This document shows, piece after piece, positions 1 to 8,279 of a DNA stretch of 64,000 nucleotides. The stretch covers positions 1 through 64,000 of the forward strand of contig NZ_PQIG01000065.1 in NCBI RefSeq assembly GCF_012349115.1, in the 5' to 3' direction. A program made the translations under genes and the position numbers. Below the pieces are notes generated by a model, which worked only from the letters and a program-made list of their open reading frames with translations, had not been told where the DNA came from and ran no database searches. The first letter of the stretch is position 1, and the number at the start of each line of letters is the position of its first letter. Origin of the DNA: Rhizobium ruizarguesonis. Lineage in GTDB: Bacteria > Pseudomonadota > Alphaproteobacteria > Rhizobiales > Rhizobiaceae.

Positions 1-63
1 CTCCCGTGCTGACCCGGGCGGCGGCGTCCCGCAGTTCGAGTCTTCGACGCTGCGGCTCGTCTC

Positions 64-249
64 TCAGGCTTCAGATTTGAGCTTGCCACCGACCGCCCAG
101 GAATCCTTGGCGATCTCCGTTATCAGGATTTCCAGCGATTCCGGCGGGCACGCCAGGGTTTCGACGGCGGCCTTGGTCGCTTCGCGGACGAAGGCGCGTT
201 TCTGATCGTCGGTGCGGCCGGGATGCATCTGCAGGTGAAGAATGGGCAT
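64..249 (-). CDS. 4-oxalocrotonate tautomerase family protein
   Basis: This is a 61-residue protein of the small tautomerase superfamily, whose members catalyse keto-enol tautomerisation with the N-terminal proline exposed after Met removal. The sequence begins Met-Pro-Ile, giving the expected Pro1 base. The length matches the usual 60-70 residues of 4-OT monomers, which assemble as hexamers. It is transcribed divergently from the LysR regulator at 375, and that arrangement usually means the regulator controls it. The substrate cannot be told from sequence. Fold assignment is firm; physiological role unknown. Confidence 0.85.
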   Translation of the reverse strand: MPILHLQMHPGRTDDQKRAFVREATKAAVETLACPPESLEILITEIAKDSWAVGGKLKSEA

Positions 250-374
250 GGTTTCTCCTTATTCAGGTTGGTGGTGTCCGTCGTCTTGGCGCGGGCATGA
301 CGACCATGTTGTAAATTCATTGGTTGATAAATAAGCTCCCGGTTTCGTCATTCGAAACCAAGAGGTAGGCAATC

Positions 375-1259
375 GTGGACAAGCTGGCCGGCATGGCGAT
401 GTTCGTCAGGGTCATCGACAATGGCAGTTTCGCGGCCGCCGCGGAGATCGCGCAAGTGTCGCCTGCCATGGTTGCCAAGCACATCAAGACGATCGAGACC
501 CGGCTCGGGGCGAAGCTGATCCATCGCACCACGCGACGCCATCAGCTGACAGAGGTCGGCCAGCTCTATTACGAGCGCAGCAAGCGCGCGCTTTCCGAAG
601 TGGCGCTGGCCGAGGCCTCGGCAAGCGAGCTGCAATCGGCGCCGCGCGGCCGCCTTCGGTTGGTGGCACCCGTCAGCTTCGGGACGCAAGTCCTGGTGCC
701 GGCGCTGATCGACTACCAGAACGCCTATCCCGACGTCAGCATCGAGCTTTCGCTCGACAACAATGTCCATGACCTCGTCGGCGAGGGTTTCGAACTCGGT
801 ATCCACATCGGTCCGCTCTCGGACAGCAGCCTCGTCGCCCGCCCGCTCACGCCCTACCGGCGGATTCTCGCTGCCTCGCCGGACTACCTTGCCCGCCATG
901 GCCGGCCGGCCTCGCCGGAGGCTCTGGCGAACCATCTCTGCCTCGGCCACTCCTATTGGCGCATGCAGGATCGCTGGCACCTGGTCGGACCGAGCGGCGG
1001 AATGCGCGATGTATTGATTTCCGGAAAATTCTCGGCCAACCAGGGGGCGGCGCTGCGCATGGCAGCGCTCAGCGGCGCGGGAATTGCGCTTCAGCCGGAA
1101 CTGCTGCTCGCTGCCGATATCGCCGAAGGACGGCTTGAACAGGTGTTGCCCGAATGGTCCTACAAGCCTGTACCGATGTCCCTCATCTATGCGCCGAACC
1201 GGCGGCCGACTGCGATGTTGCGGACGGTGATCGATTTCCTGATGGAACGGTTTGGCTGA
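375..1259 (+). CDS. LysR-family transcriptional regulator
   Basis: A 294-residue LysR regulator. An N-terminal winged helix-turn-helix spans about residues 1-60 (FVRVIDNGSFAAAAE, then the recognition region with VAKHIKTIETRLGAKLI), followed by the periplasmic-binding-like effector domain (about 88-290). The GTG at 375 is taken as the start because an AGAGG lies nine bases upstream and the conserved N-terminus begins there; an ATG seven codons in would clip the first helix. It diverges from the tautomerase gene at 64-249, its likely target. The effector is unknown. It resembles the CrgA/DmlR-like group in length and layout (family-level impression). Confidence 0.93.
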   Translation: MDKLAGMAMFVRVIDNGSFAAAAEIAQVSPAMVAKHIKTIETRLGAKLIHRTTRRHQLTEVGQLYYERSKRALSEVALAEASASELQSAPRGRLRLVAPVSFGTQVLVPALIDYQNAYPDVSIELSLDNNVHDLVGEGFELGIHIGPLSDSSLVARPLTPYRRILAASPDYLARHGRPASPEALANHLCLGHSYWRMQDRWHLVGPSGGMRDVLISGKFSANQGAALRMAALSGAGIALQPELLLAADIAEGRLEQVLPEWSYKPVPMSLIYAPNRRPTAMLRTVIDFLMERFG

Positions 1260-1481
1260 CAACGCTCGGTCGAGGCCGACGGCCGCTATACCGCGGAAGC
1301 CTATAAGCTGGCGATCATTGCCTAGAAGGGAAAGCGGTGTGCCGCTTATACCGTTTAATGCCCAGAGTGGACCAGGGTTCGTACCTTCCACCGTGCGAGA
1401 AGGTAGTTTCTCCCTACCTGAGCGGATTTCGGCGCTGCTTGGGCGAGGCTTTCATGCAGGCGAGGCATTTCCGGTCGCCCC
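1260..1481. other. intergenic region with a possible coding remnant
   Basis: No intact gene. Directly after the lysR stop a frame reads about 21 sensible residues ending AEAYKLAIIA and a TAG near 1325, which looks like the C-terminal scrap of a lost gene. The rest holds nothing recognised apart from the convergent ends of lysR and the luxR gene. Confidence 0.25.
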
Positions 1482-2624
1482 TCAAAGCAGCACGCGAAGA
1501 GATGCGGCCATGCGGGCGAAATCGGCCTGGCGCCGCGTTCCGGTCTTGGCGAAGATGTTGCGGACATGCGTCTTGATGGTGCTGGCGGACAGGCCGAGCT
1601 GTTTGGCGATCGCCTTCGGCGTCTCGCCGCGGACGATCAGCTCGAAGATACGGGTTTCGGCCGGGCTCAGGCCGTAAAGCTGGGTCACGGGTTCGCTCGG
1701 CAGCAAGGACTGGCTACCGGCCGGCACAAGGAAGAGAGCGGCCGATGCCGGCAGGCAGAGTGCGCCGCGGCTCTGGCGCTGGCGCAGCGGCAGGACATGT
1801 ACGACATAGGCGATGCCGTCGGCATGGCGCACGGGAATGCCGGCGCCGCCGCTCCGGCCAAGGGCGGCCTCGTCGGACGCGGCCCTGGCGACGGCCTGTT
1901 CTAACGCTGCAGCCCCCTCGCTCCTCACCACCAGCCGGTTGCCGGCCGACCGGAACGGGCCCGGCTGCGACAGCAAGCTTTCGGCAGTCGGATTGGCATG
2001 GATGATGGTCATCAGTTCGTCCACCAGAAGCACGCCGACCGGCAGGCTGTCGACCACCGAGGCATATGCCGATGCTGCGATCGACTGCACCTCCAGCTGT
2101 TGGGCGATCGAGATGGCGCGGCGCAGATGCGGGGCGAGAAGGCGCAACTGGCTCAGCTCGTCCTCGCTCACCGGGCCGGCCGTGGCGTGGCGTCCGAGGG
2201 CCAGGCTGGAGACCATATGCGGGTTGCGCTCCAGCCCGATCGCCACCGCATCAATATAGCCCTGCGGTGCGAACCAGCCGGTGTAATAGGGATTGGCCTT
2301 CAGCCGGCGGCCGTCGGCGATCTGCGACTGCAGGATAGGCTCTTCCAGCGGATATTGCTGGATCCGAGCATCGCCGCCCCAGATCTCCATGATATCGGCC
2401 CAATAGCCCGGTAGCCTTTCCATCCACGGCCCTTCGATCCCGACGCTGACGCCGAAGATGGCGTTGCCCTCGGGAAAGGCGCTGATGCTGAGCAGGCCAT
2501 AGGAAAAGTTGAGCTCGCGCAGCAGTTCGCTGACGAAGGCCTCCCATTTGACCGGTTCGAGAACGCAGTCGTAGATCATGGCGACGAGTTTCGATGTCAG
2601 TTGAAGCGGTGGATGAATGTTCAT
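1482..2624 (-). CDS. LuxR-type helix-turn-helix regulator
   Basis: A 380-residue regulator. The C-terminal about 65 residues form a LuxR/GerE helix-turn-helix (LSPAETRIFELIVRGETPKAIAKQLGLSASTIKTH..., split here only for brevity). The N-terminal 300 residues resemble a PAS-like sensor (DSLPVGVLLVDE.. at about 195-205) and contain no acyl-homoserine-lactone binding signature that I can see. It lies nine bases downstream of the paralogous gene at 2634-3539, so the two are probably cotranscribed. The ATG at 2624 is the only start that keeps the domain shared with the paralogue. Signal and targets unknown. Confidence 0.88.
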   Translation of the reverse strand: MNIHPPLQLTSKLVAMIYDCVLEPVKWEAFVSELLRELNFSYGLLSISAFPEGNAIFGVSVGIEGPWMERLPGYWADIMEIWGGDARIQQYPLEEPILQSQIADGRRLKANPYYTGWFAPQGYIDAVAIGLERNPHMVSSLALGRHATAGPVSEDELSQLRLLAPHLRRAISIAQQLEVQSIAASAYASVVDSLPVGVLLVDELMTIIHANPTAESLLSQPGPFRSAGNRLVVRSEGAAALEQAVARAASDEAALGRSGGAGIPVRHADGIAYVVHVLPLRQRQSRGALCLPASAALFLVPAGSQSLLPSEPVTQLYGLSPAETRIFELIVRGETPKAIAKQLGLSASTIKTHVRNIFAKTGTRRQADFARMAASLRVLL

Positions 2625-2633
2625 GGGGACGGA

Positions 2634-3539
2634 TTACACAGGTAAGGACAGGGAATGGGCGAGACCCACGAGGTCCGCCTGCCTGTTCGTGGAAGTCTTG
2701 GCGAAGATCCGCAACATATGCGTCTTCACCGTCGAGCGTTTCAATTGCAGGGTATCGGCAATCTCCGAGAGCATCGATCCCTCACCCAGAAGCTGCAGCA
2801 CGCGTGCCTCAGCCGGCGTCAGCCGGTAAAGTGCGCTCAGTGCCTGCTGCGGCGGCGAGCGCGTCGCCATAGGCGAGATTAGAACGATGGCGACCGCCGA
2901 CCGCAGGATGGGAAGCTCCGGTCTCAGATCCTCGCGCATCGCCATCACTTGGATCACAACAGGCGCGCCGCCGCCATCGGCGATGAAATTGATCGGCGCG
3001 CCGGAGGCAACCGTGTCTGATCCGTCCGTCCCGCCGGTCGCCTTCGCCACCGCCTGCAGAAGCGTCTTCTGCGCCGAGGCCGGCCGGAGTTCCAGGGATC
3101 GGCCCCGCAGTCGCACGGGATTGCCGCGCTCGATCATGCTTTCGCCGGCCCGGTTGGCGCGAATGAGGTAAAGCGCCTCGTCGACGAGCAGGACCCCGCT
3201 CCCCCAGCTGTCGACATTGGCCTCGTGCAGCTCGGAGGCAACCGCCCGGTCGCGAGCGACCCGGCCGATCGAGACCGCCCGCTCGAGATGCCCGATGAGG
3301 ATGGCGTCGAGATCAGGCACGGCGGCGATCCTGATATCGCCGCCAACCCTGTTGCCGTTACCGGCGCCGTTGGCTGCCGGTGCCGGCAGAGAGAGTTGTT
3401 CGACGTCCAGGCCTGAAATATCAGGCAACAGGCACCGGATGGTCTCGATCGTGGCGGGCCAACGTTCCGGAAAGAGCGCGCATTCGTAAATCTGCCCAAG
3501 CAAGGATGAGAAGACATCCGGCGGTATATTTTCTGCCAT
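2634..3539 (-). CDS. LuxR-type helix-turn-helix regulator, shorter paralogue
   Basis: A 301-residue regulator with the same plan as its downstream neighbour: N-terminal region beginning MAENIPPDVF, a PAS-like segment (SWGSGVLLVDEALYLI) and a C-terminal LuxR helix-turn-helix (LTPAEARVLQLLGEGSMLSEIA). It lacks roughly 60 residues between the N-terminal helix and the PAS-like segment compared with the neighbour. I prefer the ATG at 3539 because the 25 residues added by the ATG at 3614 are AT-rich and have no counterpart in the paralogue; the upstream start remains possible. First gene of a two-gene regulator operon facing the RTX genes. Confidence 0.85.
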   Translation of the reverse strand: MAENIPPDVFSSLLGQIYECALFPERWPATIETIRCLLPDISGLDVEQLSLPAPAANGAGNGNRVGGDIRIAAVPDLDAILIGHLERAVSIGRVARDRAVASELHEANVDSWGSGVLLVDEALYLIRANRAGESMIERGNPVRLRGRSLELRPASAQKTLLQAVAKATGGTDGSDTVASGAPINFIADGGGAPVVIQVMAMREDLRPELPILRSAVAIVLISPMATRSPPQQALSALYRLTPAEARVLQLLGEGSMLSEIADTLQLKRSTVKTHMLRIFAKTSTNRQADLVGLAHSLSLPV

Positions 3540-3617
3540 TCGGGATGCTCTTCGGATTTGCTGCGACGCGGCAAACATAGTGCAGTCCAAAAATGAGCTC
3601 AACTTGTTTTTCATCCT

Positions 3618-3650
3618 TATGGTGGACGACGTTGTTTAGAGCCCACCATA
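3618..3650. promoter_or_regulatory. widely spaced inverted repeat between luxR pair and RTX genes
   Basis: TATGGTGG at 3618-3625 and its exact reverse complement CCACCATA at 3643-3650 lie in the divergent promoter region, centres 25 bases apart, or about two and a half helical turns. It is a plausible operator for one of the adjacent LuxR-type proteins. No experimental basis. Confidence 0.35.
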
Positions 3651-3695
3651 CAGTCGCGCCGGAACTTGCCCCTGAAGCAACGTTGAAGGCACGAC

Positions 3696-3995
3696 ATGAC
3701 GACACCAATCATTCTCTCTTCGAACGCTGACGGCGAAGCCGGCAATGGCAATTGGGCTGTGGCCGGAAGCGGCAGCATTTCTCCCGATGGAACCAAGGCG
3801 GTCTTCACCTCCTCCGCCTCCAATCTCGTGGCCGGAGACGGGGATGGCCACTCCGACATCTTCCTGAAGAACCTCGTGAGCGGAGAAGTCACCGTTCGCT
3901 CGGATGCGGCAGGTGCTGGGAAGGCCAGCTTCACGCCGGATCGATCGAAGGTCACCGTCGTGTCGGCGGCAAACAAACTCGCTGTTTTGGCTTAA
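3696..3995 (+). CDS. short beta-propeller (PD40/TolB-like) repeat protein, probably a fragment
   Basis: A 99-residue protein starting TTPIILSSNADGEAGNGN and containing one recognisable propeller blade (SISPDGTKAVFTSSASNLVAGD, then DIFLKNLVSGEV). In rhizobial calcium-binding secreted proteins this blade normally occurs in several tandem copies. Here the frame stops after one and a half blades, suggesting a decayed or truncated gene. No signal peptide is visible. It stands 56 bases upstream of the RTX protein on the same strand and may be cotranscribed with it. Function not assignable. Confidence 0.5.
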   Translation: MTTPIILSSNADGEAGNGNWAVAGSGSISPDGTKAVFTSSASNLVAGDGDGHSDIFLKNLVSGEVTVRSDAAGAGKASFTPDRSKVTVVSAANKLAVLA

Positions 3996-4051
3996 GTGCT
4001 GGAATTCGATGCACCGTCAAATTCTAAGATATTGATTTAGAAGGAATTGTT

Positions 4052-7000
4052 ATGCCGAATATAACTGAAGCCGCACTTATATCCGCCGAAACTGGTGATA
4101 GCGCAGACGTAAACTCCTCGGGAAATCCAAATATCGACCCGCTTCTTTCGGGGACCCGCTGGACATCTACGACCCTTACCTACAGCTTCCCTGCTCAAGG
4201 TTCTTCCTATTCCTATTATCCCGCGGGCGGCTTCGAATATCCAGGCGTCGGACTTGGGCCCTGGTGGGCGCAGCATGTCGGCTTCACCGCCGCCCAGCAG
4301 GATACGACCCGCTCCGCCCTTGCCATGGTCTCCTCTTACACCGGCCTCAACTTTACCGAAGTTACCGAAACGGCGACCGACCACGCCATTTTGCGGTTCA
4401 GCCAGTTGAAGACCGTCTATGACAGCGACGCGCCACCCATCGAGAATTTCGATTCGACGATGTTCAATGCCCCCGGTCACACGCCCGAGGCGGGTGACGC
4501 ATGGTTCAGCCAGGATAATTTCTTTTTTGGCCAGCCGATAAAGGGAAATTTTGGCTTCCTGGAGATCATGAGGGGCGTGGCGCAGACCCTCGGCCTGGAT
4601 CAGGGTGGGCACAGCGCCGACGATTCCATCGTCTTCGGATCTGACCATTGGTTCGGCTACTCCGCCGGAGACCAGTCGCAACAAAGCTTCATGCCGGCAG
4701 ATATCGCGGCTCTTCAATATCTCTATGGCGCCAACTTCACCACCAACGGCGGCGACACGACCTATTCATGGGACCCGTCCACAGGCGAGCAATTGATCAA
4801 CGGCGCCGGCAAGGGCGCCCCGGCGACAAACACTGTCTATGCCACGGTCTGGGACGGCGGCGGCGTCGACACCTACGATCTGTCGAACTACAGCAGTAAC
4901 CTCAAGATCGACCTCGCCCCGGGTGCCATGTCGACTTTCTCCGAAAGCCAGCTGGCCGTTCGCCATCTTTCGGCGAGCAACATCATCACGCCGTCTGCGG
5001 GCAATATCGCCAACGCGCTGCTCTACAACAACGATACACGCTCGTTGATCGAGAACGCCAAGGGAGGATCCGGAGCGGATACGATGCTGGGCAACATCGC
5101 TGACAACACATTGAGCGGCGGCGGCGGCAACGATGCGCTCTCGGGCAAGGGGGGCAACGACACACTGAATGGCGGAGCCGGCAATGACGGCCTGCTGGGC
5201 GGGGCCGGCAACGACATCCTTCGCGGCGGCGCGGGCGCGGACGTGCTCTACGGCGACGACCAGCCTGCGGGCGTTGGCCTCGGCAGCGGCTCGGTGATGA
5301 AGCCTCTCGGCAACGCTATTTCGTCCTTCGCCACGGCGCTCGATATCTCCAACAGCTTCAGCGTATTTGCCGATGCCAATGTCACCGATTCGAACACCGT
5401 GCCGCATGTCACGATCAACCTTCCCAGCGAACAAGCCTACAGCGAGGGCTATTATCGCGTTCATCTCAACGCCGGGACGACGGTGACGCTCGATGTCGAT
5501 GGCCTGCCTTACGGGACCTACAGCCAAGTCGGCCTCTACGACTCGGCGCACGCGCTGGTTGCCTTCAACAAGGCGATGGGTGGACAGCTCGATCCCGGCT
5601 CGGCCAGCGGGACCGACTCCTTCATCACCTTTACCGTGGCCACGACAGGCGATTATTACATCGCGCATTCGGTCAGCGGCAATCTGGCGCACCAGCTTCA
5701 TGTCTCGGCGGATGGCCCAGTTTCGCCCATCGCCATGGGCGGCGGCGAGGTTGTCAAGCCCGCCACGCTCGATCTTTCCTCCGCTGACAAGGCGCTCGAT
5801 CTGACGGATCGCTTTAGCCTGGCGGCCAACGCCAACATCGCCAACGCCACCTCGTTGCCGCATGTGACGGTCAACGCCTCGACCGGTGAGAACGGCTTTG
5901 ATTACTACCATCTCCGGCTTCTTGCCGGCAGCACCGTTACCTTCGACATCGACGGCACGTCGCCGACCGTGACCACGGACACGAACATCCGCTTATACGC
6001 CGCGCGCGGGCTCGATATCGCCTACAACGACGATATGAGCGGGCCGCTCGATCCGGGATCGACGAATATAAAAGATTCCCACCTGACATTTACGGTCCAG
6101 AATACCGGCGACTATTACCTGGTGGTCGATAATTACTACAACAGGGCCTATGATTATCAGCTGCACGTCTCGGTGGACGTGCCAAGCTACGGCGCTGTCA
6201 GTTCTGGCAATGACACCGCCTCTTATTCAGATGCGACGCAGGCCGTGACGGCCAGTCTCGCCGACTCCTCGGTCAACACGGGCGATGCGGCCGGAGACAA
6301 GTATTTTTCGATCGAGAACCTCACCGGCTCGGACTACGGCGACACGCTTATCGGCGACAGACTTGCCAATATCTTGAGTGGCGGCAAAGGCGACGACCGG
6401 ATATCGGGCGGCGGCGGCGACGACATTTTTTCCGGTGGCGATGGCACCGATACGATCGTGTTCGCCGGCAACTACTCCGATTACCAATGGAATTCGGATC
6501 TTCACACCCTCACGAGCGTTGCGGAAGGCAAGGACGCCTACGGCCTCGATGTTGAATTCGCGCAATTCGCCGATCGCACGATCGATCTGGGAACCGGCGA
6601 GCCACCTCCGGTCAACACCGCCCCCACCAACATCCAGCTCTCCAGGATGGTCGTCGTCGAAGATACGCCGCAATGGACGACGCTCGGCCTGCTGTCGGCC
6701 TTCGACGGCGACGGCGACACGCTGAAATTCAAGCTCATCGACGACGCCGACGGGCAGTTCTCCCTGAAAGGCGACAGGCTGGTCACCGCCAAAGCCTTCG
6801 ATTTCGAGGCGAAAAGCTCGTTTGCGATCACCGTCGAGGTCTCCGACGGCACGGTGTCGGTCGACAAGACCTTTGCCATCTCGGTCAAGGATGTCGCCGA
6901 GCCTGCGGTCAACACCCCCCCGCACGACCTCAAATTCTCCCGCGCCGGCATCAAGGAGAACATCAAGGTCGGCTCGTCAGTCGGGCTGCTGTCGGCGACG

Positions 7001-7246
7001 GACACTGAAGGCAATTCGATCAAGTGGTCGCTGGTCGACGATGCCGACCATTTCAAGCTTGTCGGCAACAAGTTGCAAACGACGGCGGCGATCGACTACG
7101 AGACCATTACCGATCACGCCCTGACGATCACCGCAAAGGCAATCGATAGCCTCGGCGCATCGACCGTCAAGTCCTTCACCATCGGCATCCTGGACACGGC
7201 CGAGCCCGTCCTGGCGGTGGCAGCCCATCACGACATCCTGATGTGA
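4052..7246 (+). CDS. RTX protein with inactivated serralysin (M10) domain and cadherin-like repeats
   Basis: A 1064-residue protein, probably secreted by a type I system because it carries RTX repeats and no signal peptide. About residues 20-240 follow the serralysin metallopeptidase plan. However, the zinc motif HExxHxLGLxH reads R174-G175-V-A-Q178-T-L-G-L-D-Q184, so all three histidines and the glutamate are lost. The M10 C-terminal element (DIAALQYLYGAN) is intact. RTX nonapeptides of the GGxGxDxL type occupy about 335-405 and again 760-805. Two homologous PPC-like beta domains lie between (about 415-560 and 570-710), and two cadherin-like repeats end the protein (about 855-945, 953-1050). 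AGAAGGAA precedes the ATG. No ABC exporter or TolC gene is present nearby. It is best viewed as an adhesin or calcium-binding exoprotein, not a protease. Confidence 0.85.
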   Translation: MPNITEAALISAETGDSADVNSSGNPNIDPLLSGTRWTSTTLTYSFPAQGSSYSYYPAGGFEYPGVGLGPWWAQHVGFTAAQQDTTRSALAMVSSYTGLNFTEVTETATDHAILRFSQLKTVYDSDAPPIENFDSTMFNAPGHTPEAGDAWFSQDNFFFGQPIKGNFGFLEIMRGVAQTLGLDQGGHSADDSIVFGSDHWFGYSAGDQSQQSFMPADIAALQYLYGANFTTNGGDTTYSWDPSTGEQLINGAGKGAPATNTVYATVWDGGGVDTYDLSNYSSNLKIDLAPGAMSTFSESQLAVRHLSASNIITPSAGNIANALLYNNDTRSLIENAKGGSGADTMLGNIADNTLSGGGGNDALSGKGGNDTLNGGAGNDGLLGGAGNDILRGGAGADVLYGDDQPAGVGLGSGSVMKPLGNAISSFATALDISNSFSVFADANVTDSNTVPHVTINLPSEQAYSEGYYRVHLNAGTTVTLDVDGLPYGTYSQVGLYDSAHALVAFNKAMGGQLDPGSASGTDSFITFTVATTGDYYIAHSVSGNLAHQLHVSADGPVSPIAMGGGEVVKPATLDLSSADKALDLTDRFSLAANANIANATSLPHVTVNASTGENGFDYYHLRLLAGSTVTFDIDGTSPTVTTDTNIRLYAARGLDIAYNDDMSGPLDPGSTNIKDSHLTFTVQNTGDYYLVVDNYYNRAYDYQLHVSVDVPSYGAVSSGNDTASYSDATQAVTASLADSSVNTGDAAGDKYFSIENLTGSDYGDTLIGDRLANILSGGKGDDRISGGGGDDIFSGGDGTDTIVFAGNYSDYQWNSDLHTLTSVAEGKDAYGLDVEFAQFADRTIDLGTGEPPPVNTAPTNIQLSRMVVVEDTPQWTTLGLLSAFDGDGDTLKFKLIDDADGQFSLKGDRLVTAKAFDFEAKSSFAITVEVSDGTVSVDKTFAISVKDVAEPAVNTPPHDLKFSRAGIKENIKVGSSVGLLSATDTEGNSIKWSLVDDADHFKLVGNKLQTTAAIDYETITDHALTITAKAIDSLGASTVKSFTIGILDTAEPVLAVAAHHDILM

Positions 7247-7253
7247 TGTTGCT

Positions 7254-7859
7254 ATGCCGCTTCTCGCCTCGCTTGCTCTATCTTATGCATTGGTTCTGGT
7301 CGCGCCAGGGCCAAACTTGCTTATCGTGCTGCGCGTGGCAGTAAGGCCATCCTGGGGTCGCCTGCTGAGCGTTGCCGCCGGGATTGCCTCCGGTGCCGCC
7401 ATTGCCTCTTATCTCGCTGCGATCGGAGCAACGAGCCTTTATATGCTGGATGACCTGGATCTGTGGGCTTCGGTTGTTTTGTCCTCAATCCTCCTTTATT
7501 CAGCCTTCCGGCTTGCGCGCCGTCCTCTTGGGGGAGCGCCTTCTCAACAGCTCGGATCGGATAGCCTGAGTCTCAGGCTCTACGGCTTGGGCCTGGCAAC
7601 GGCGCTCAGCAATCCCCTGTCCGTTCCCTTCTTCGTGGGACTCTATCTCGCCCAGCCGGGCTTCAGGACCGGTATGGGTGAAGCGGCCACTTGCATCATT
7701 TTCGTCATGGCCTTCAGCTGGTTTACCCTGGTTGGATGTGTTTTCTCCGTGCCGGCCATTCAACGGCTCGACGCGATCTGGACGAAGACTGCCCAAACCG
7801 TCCTGGCAGCCGCCATGGGGCTTTATGGTTTAATACTGCTTTTTGAGCATGTGCTTTGA
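7254..7859 (+). CDS. LysE-family amino acid/metabolite exporter
   Basis: A 201-residue inner-membrane protein of the LysE/RhtB superfamily with about six hydrophobic segments. The conserved N-terminal APGPN motif lies at about residues 17-21, and SNPLSVPFF occurs in the second half. The family exports amino acids or related small molecules. It starts seven bases after the RTX gene stops, so it may be translated from the same transcript, although a functional link is not evident. The substrate cannot be predicted. Confidence 0.88.
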   Translation: MPLLASLALSYALVLVAPGPNLLIVLRVAVRPSWGRLLSVAAGIASGAAIASYLAAIGATSLYMLDDLDLWASVVLSSILLYSAFRLARRPLGGAPSQQLGSDSLSLRLYGLGLATALSNPLSVPFFVGLYLAQPGFRTGMGEAATCIIFVMAFSWFTLVGCVFSVPAIQRLDAIWTKTAQTVLAAAMGLYGLILLFEHVL

Positions 7860-8279
7860 TCCAAGCACTCAGGGAACCCCAACATGCCGACTTGCTGCGT
7901 GACGCGGTTGGAAGCGGCTAGCCTGCTATCCAAGGCGTTTTTGTGCACTTCCCCTGCTGTGGAAAGAATAGACATCGCGAAGACCGGAACGGAATTGCGC
8001 GGTGCTGTTGATGGCCGAGCCATCGCCGAAAGCCCGTGATCTCCTTCTTCGACATAAAGTCTAATCAACACTTCATATCCACGGATTTTCCGCGGGCTGT
8101 CCCTTCGATTCGCAATTCCAAGCCCAGGCGCGACGCTCGGACCTTGTGATTGCTGGCGGCTAAGAGGGGTGAGACAATTTGCCTACTTAACTATGACGTA
8201 AAGCAATTTACGCTTCAATTGACTCTTCAAAATCGCGGATGTAAGTACTGCTTGAATTTTGAAAATGTAAGTAGAATAT
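7860..8279. other. 420-base AT-rich gene-free stretch
   Basis: No reading frame here has convincing coding character. Base composition shifts from the GC-rich codon use of the left flank to AT-rich sequence that continues into the polysaccharide genes, so this may mark the left boundary of an acquired segment. No att site, tRNA or transposase is visible. Confidence 0.4.

Noticed and set aside
5090-5265. tandem short repeats considered as a CRISPR or minisatellite
   Set aside because: The periodicity is the nine-residue RTX calcium-binding repeat inside a coding region; no spacers.
4766-5911. 381-residue minus-strand frame opposite the RTX gene
   Set aside because: Val/Arg/Gly-rich antisense of Asp/Gly-rich repeats; no coding signal of its own.
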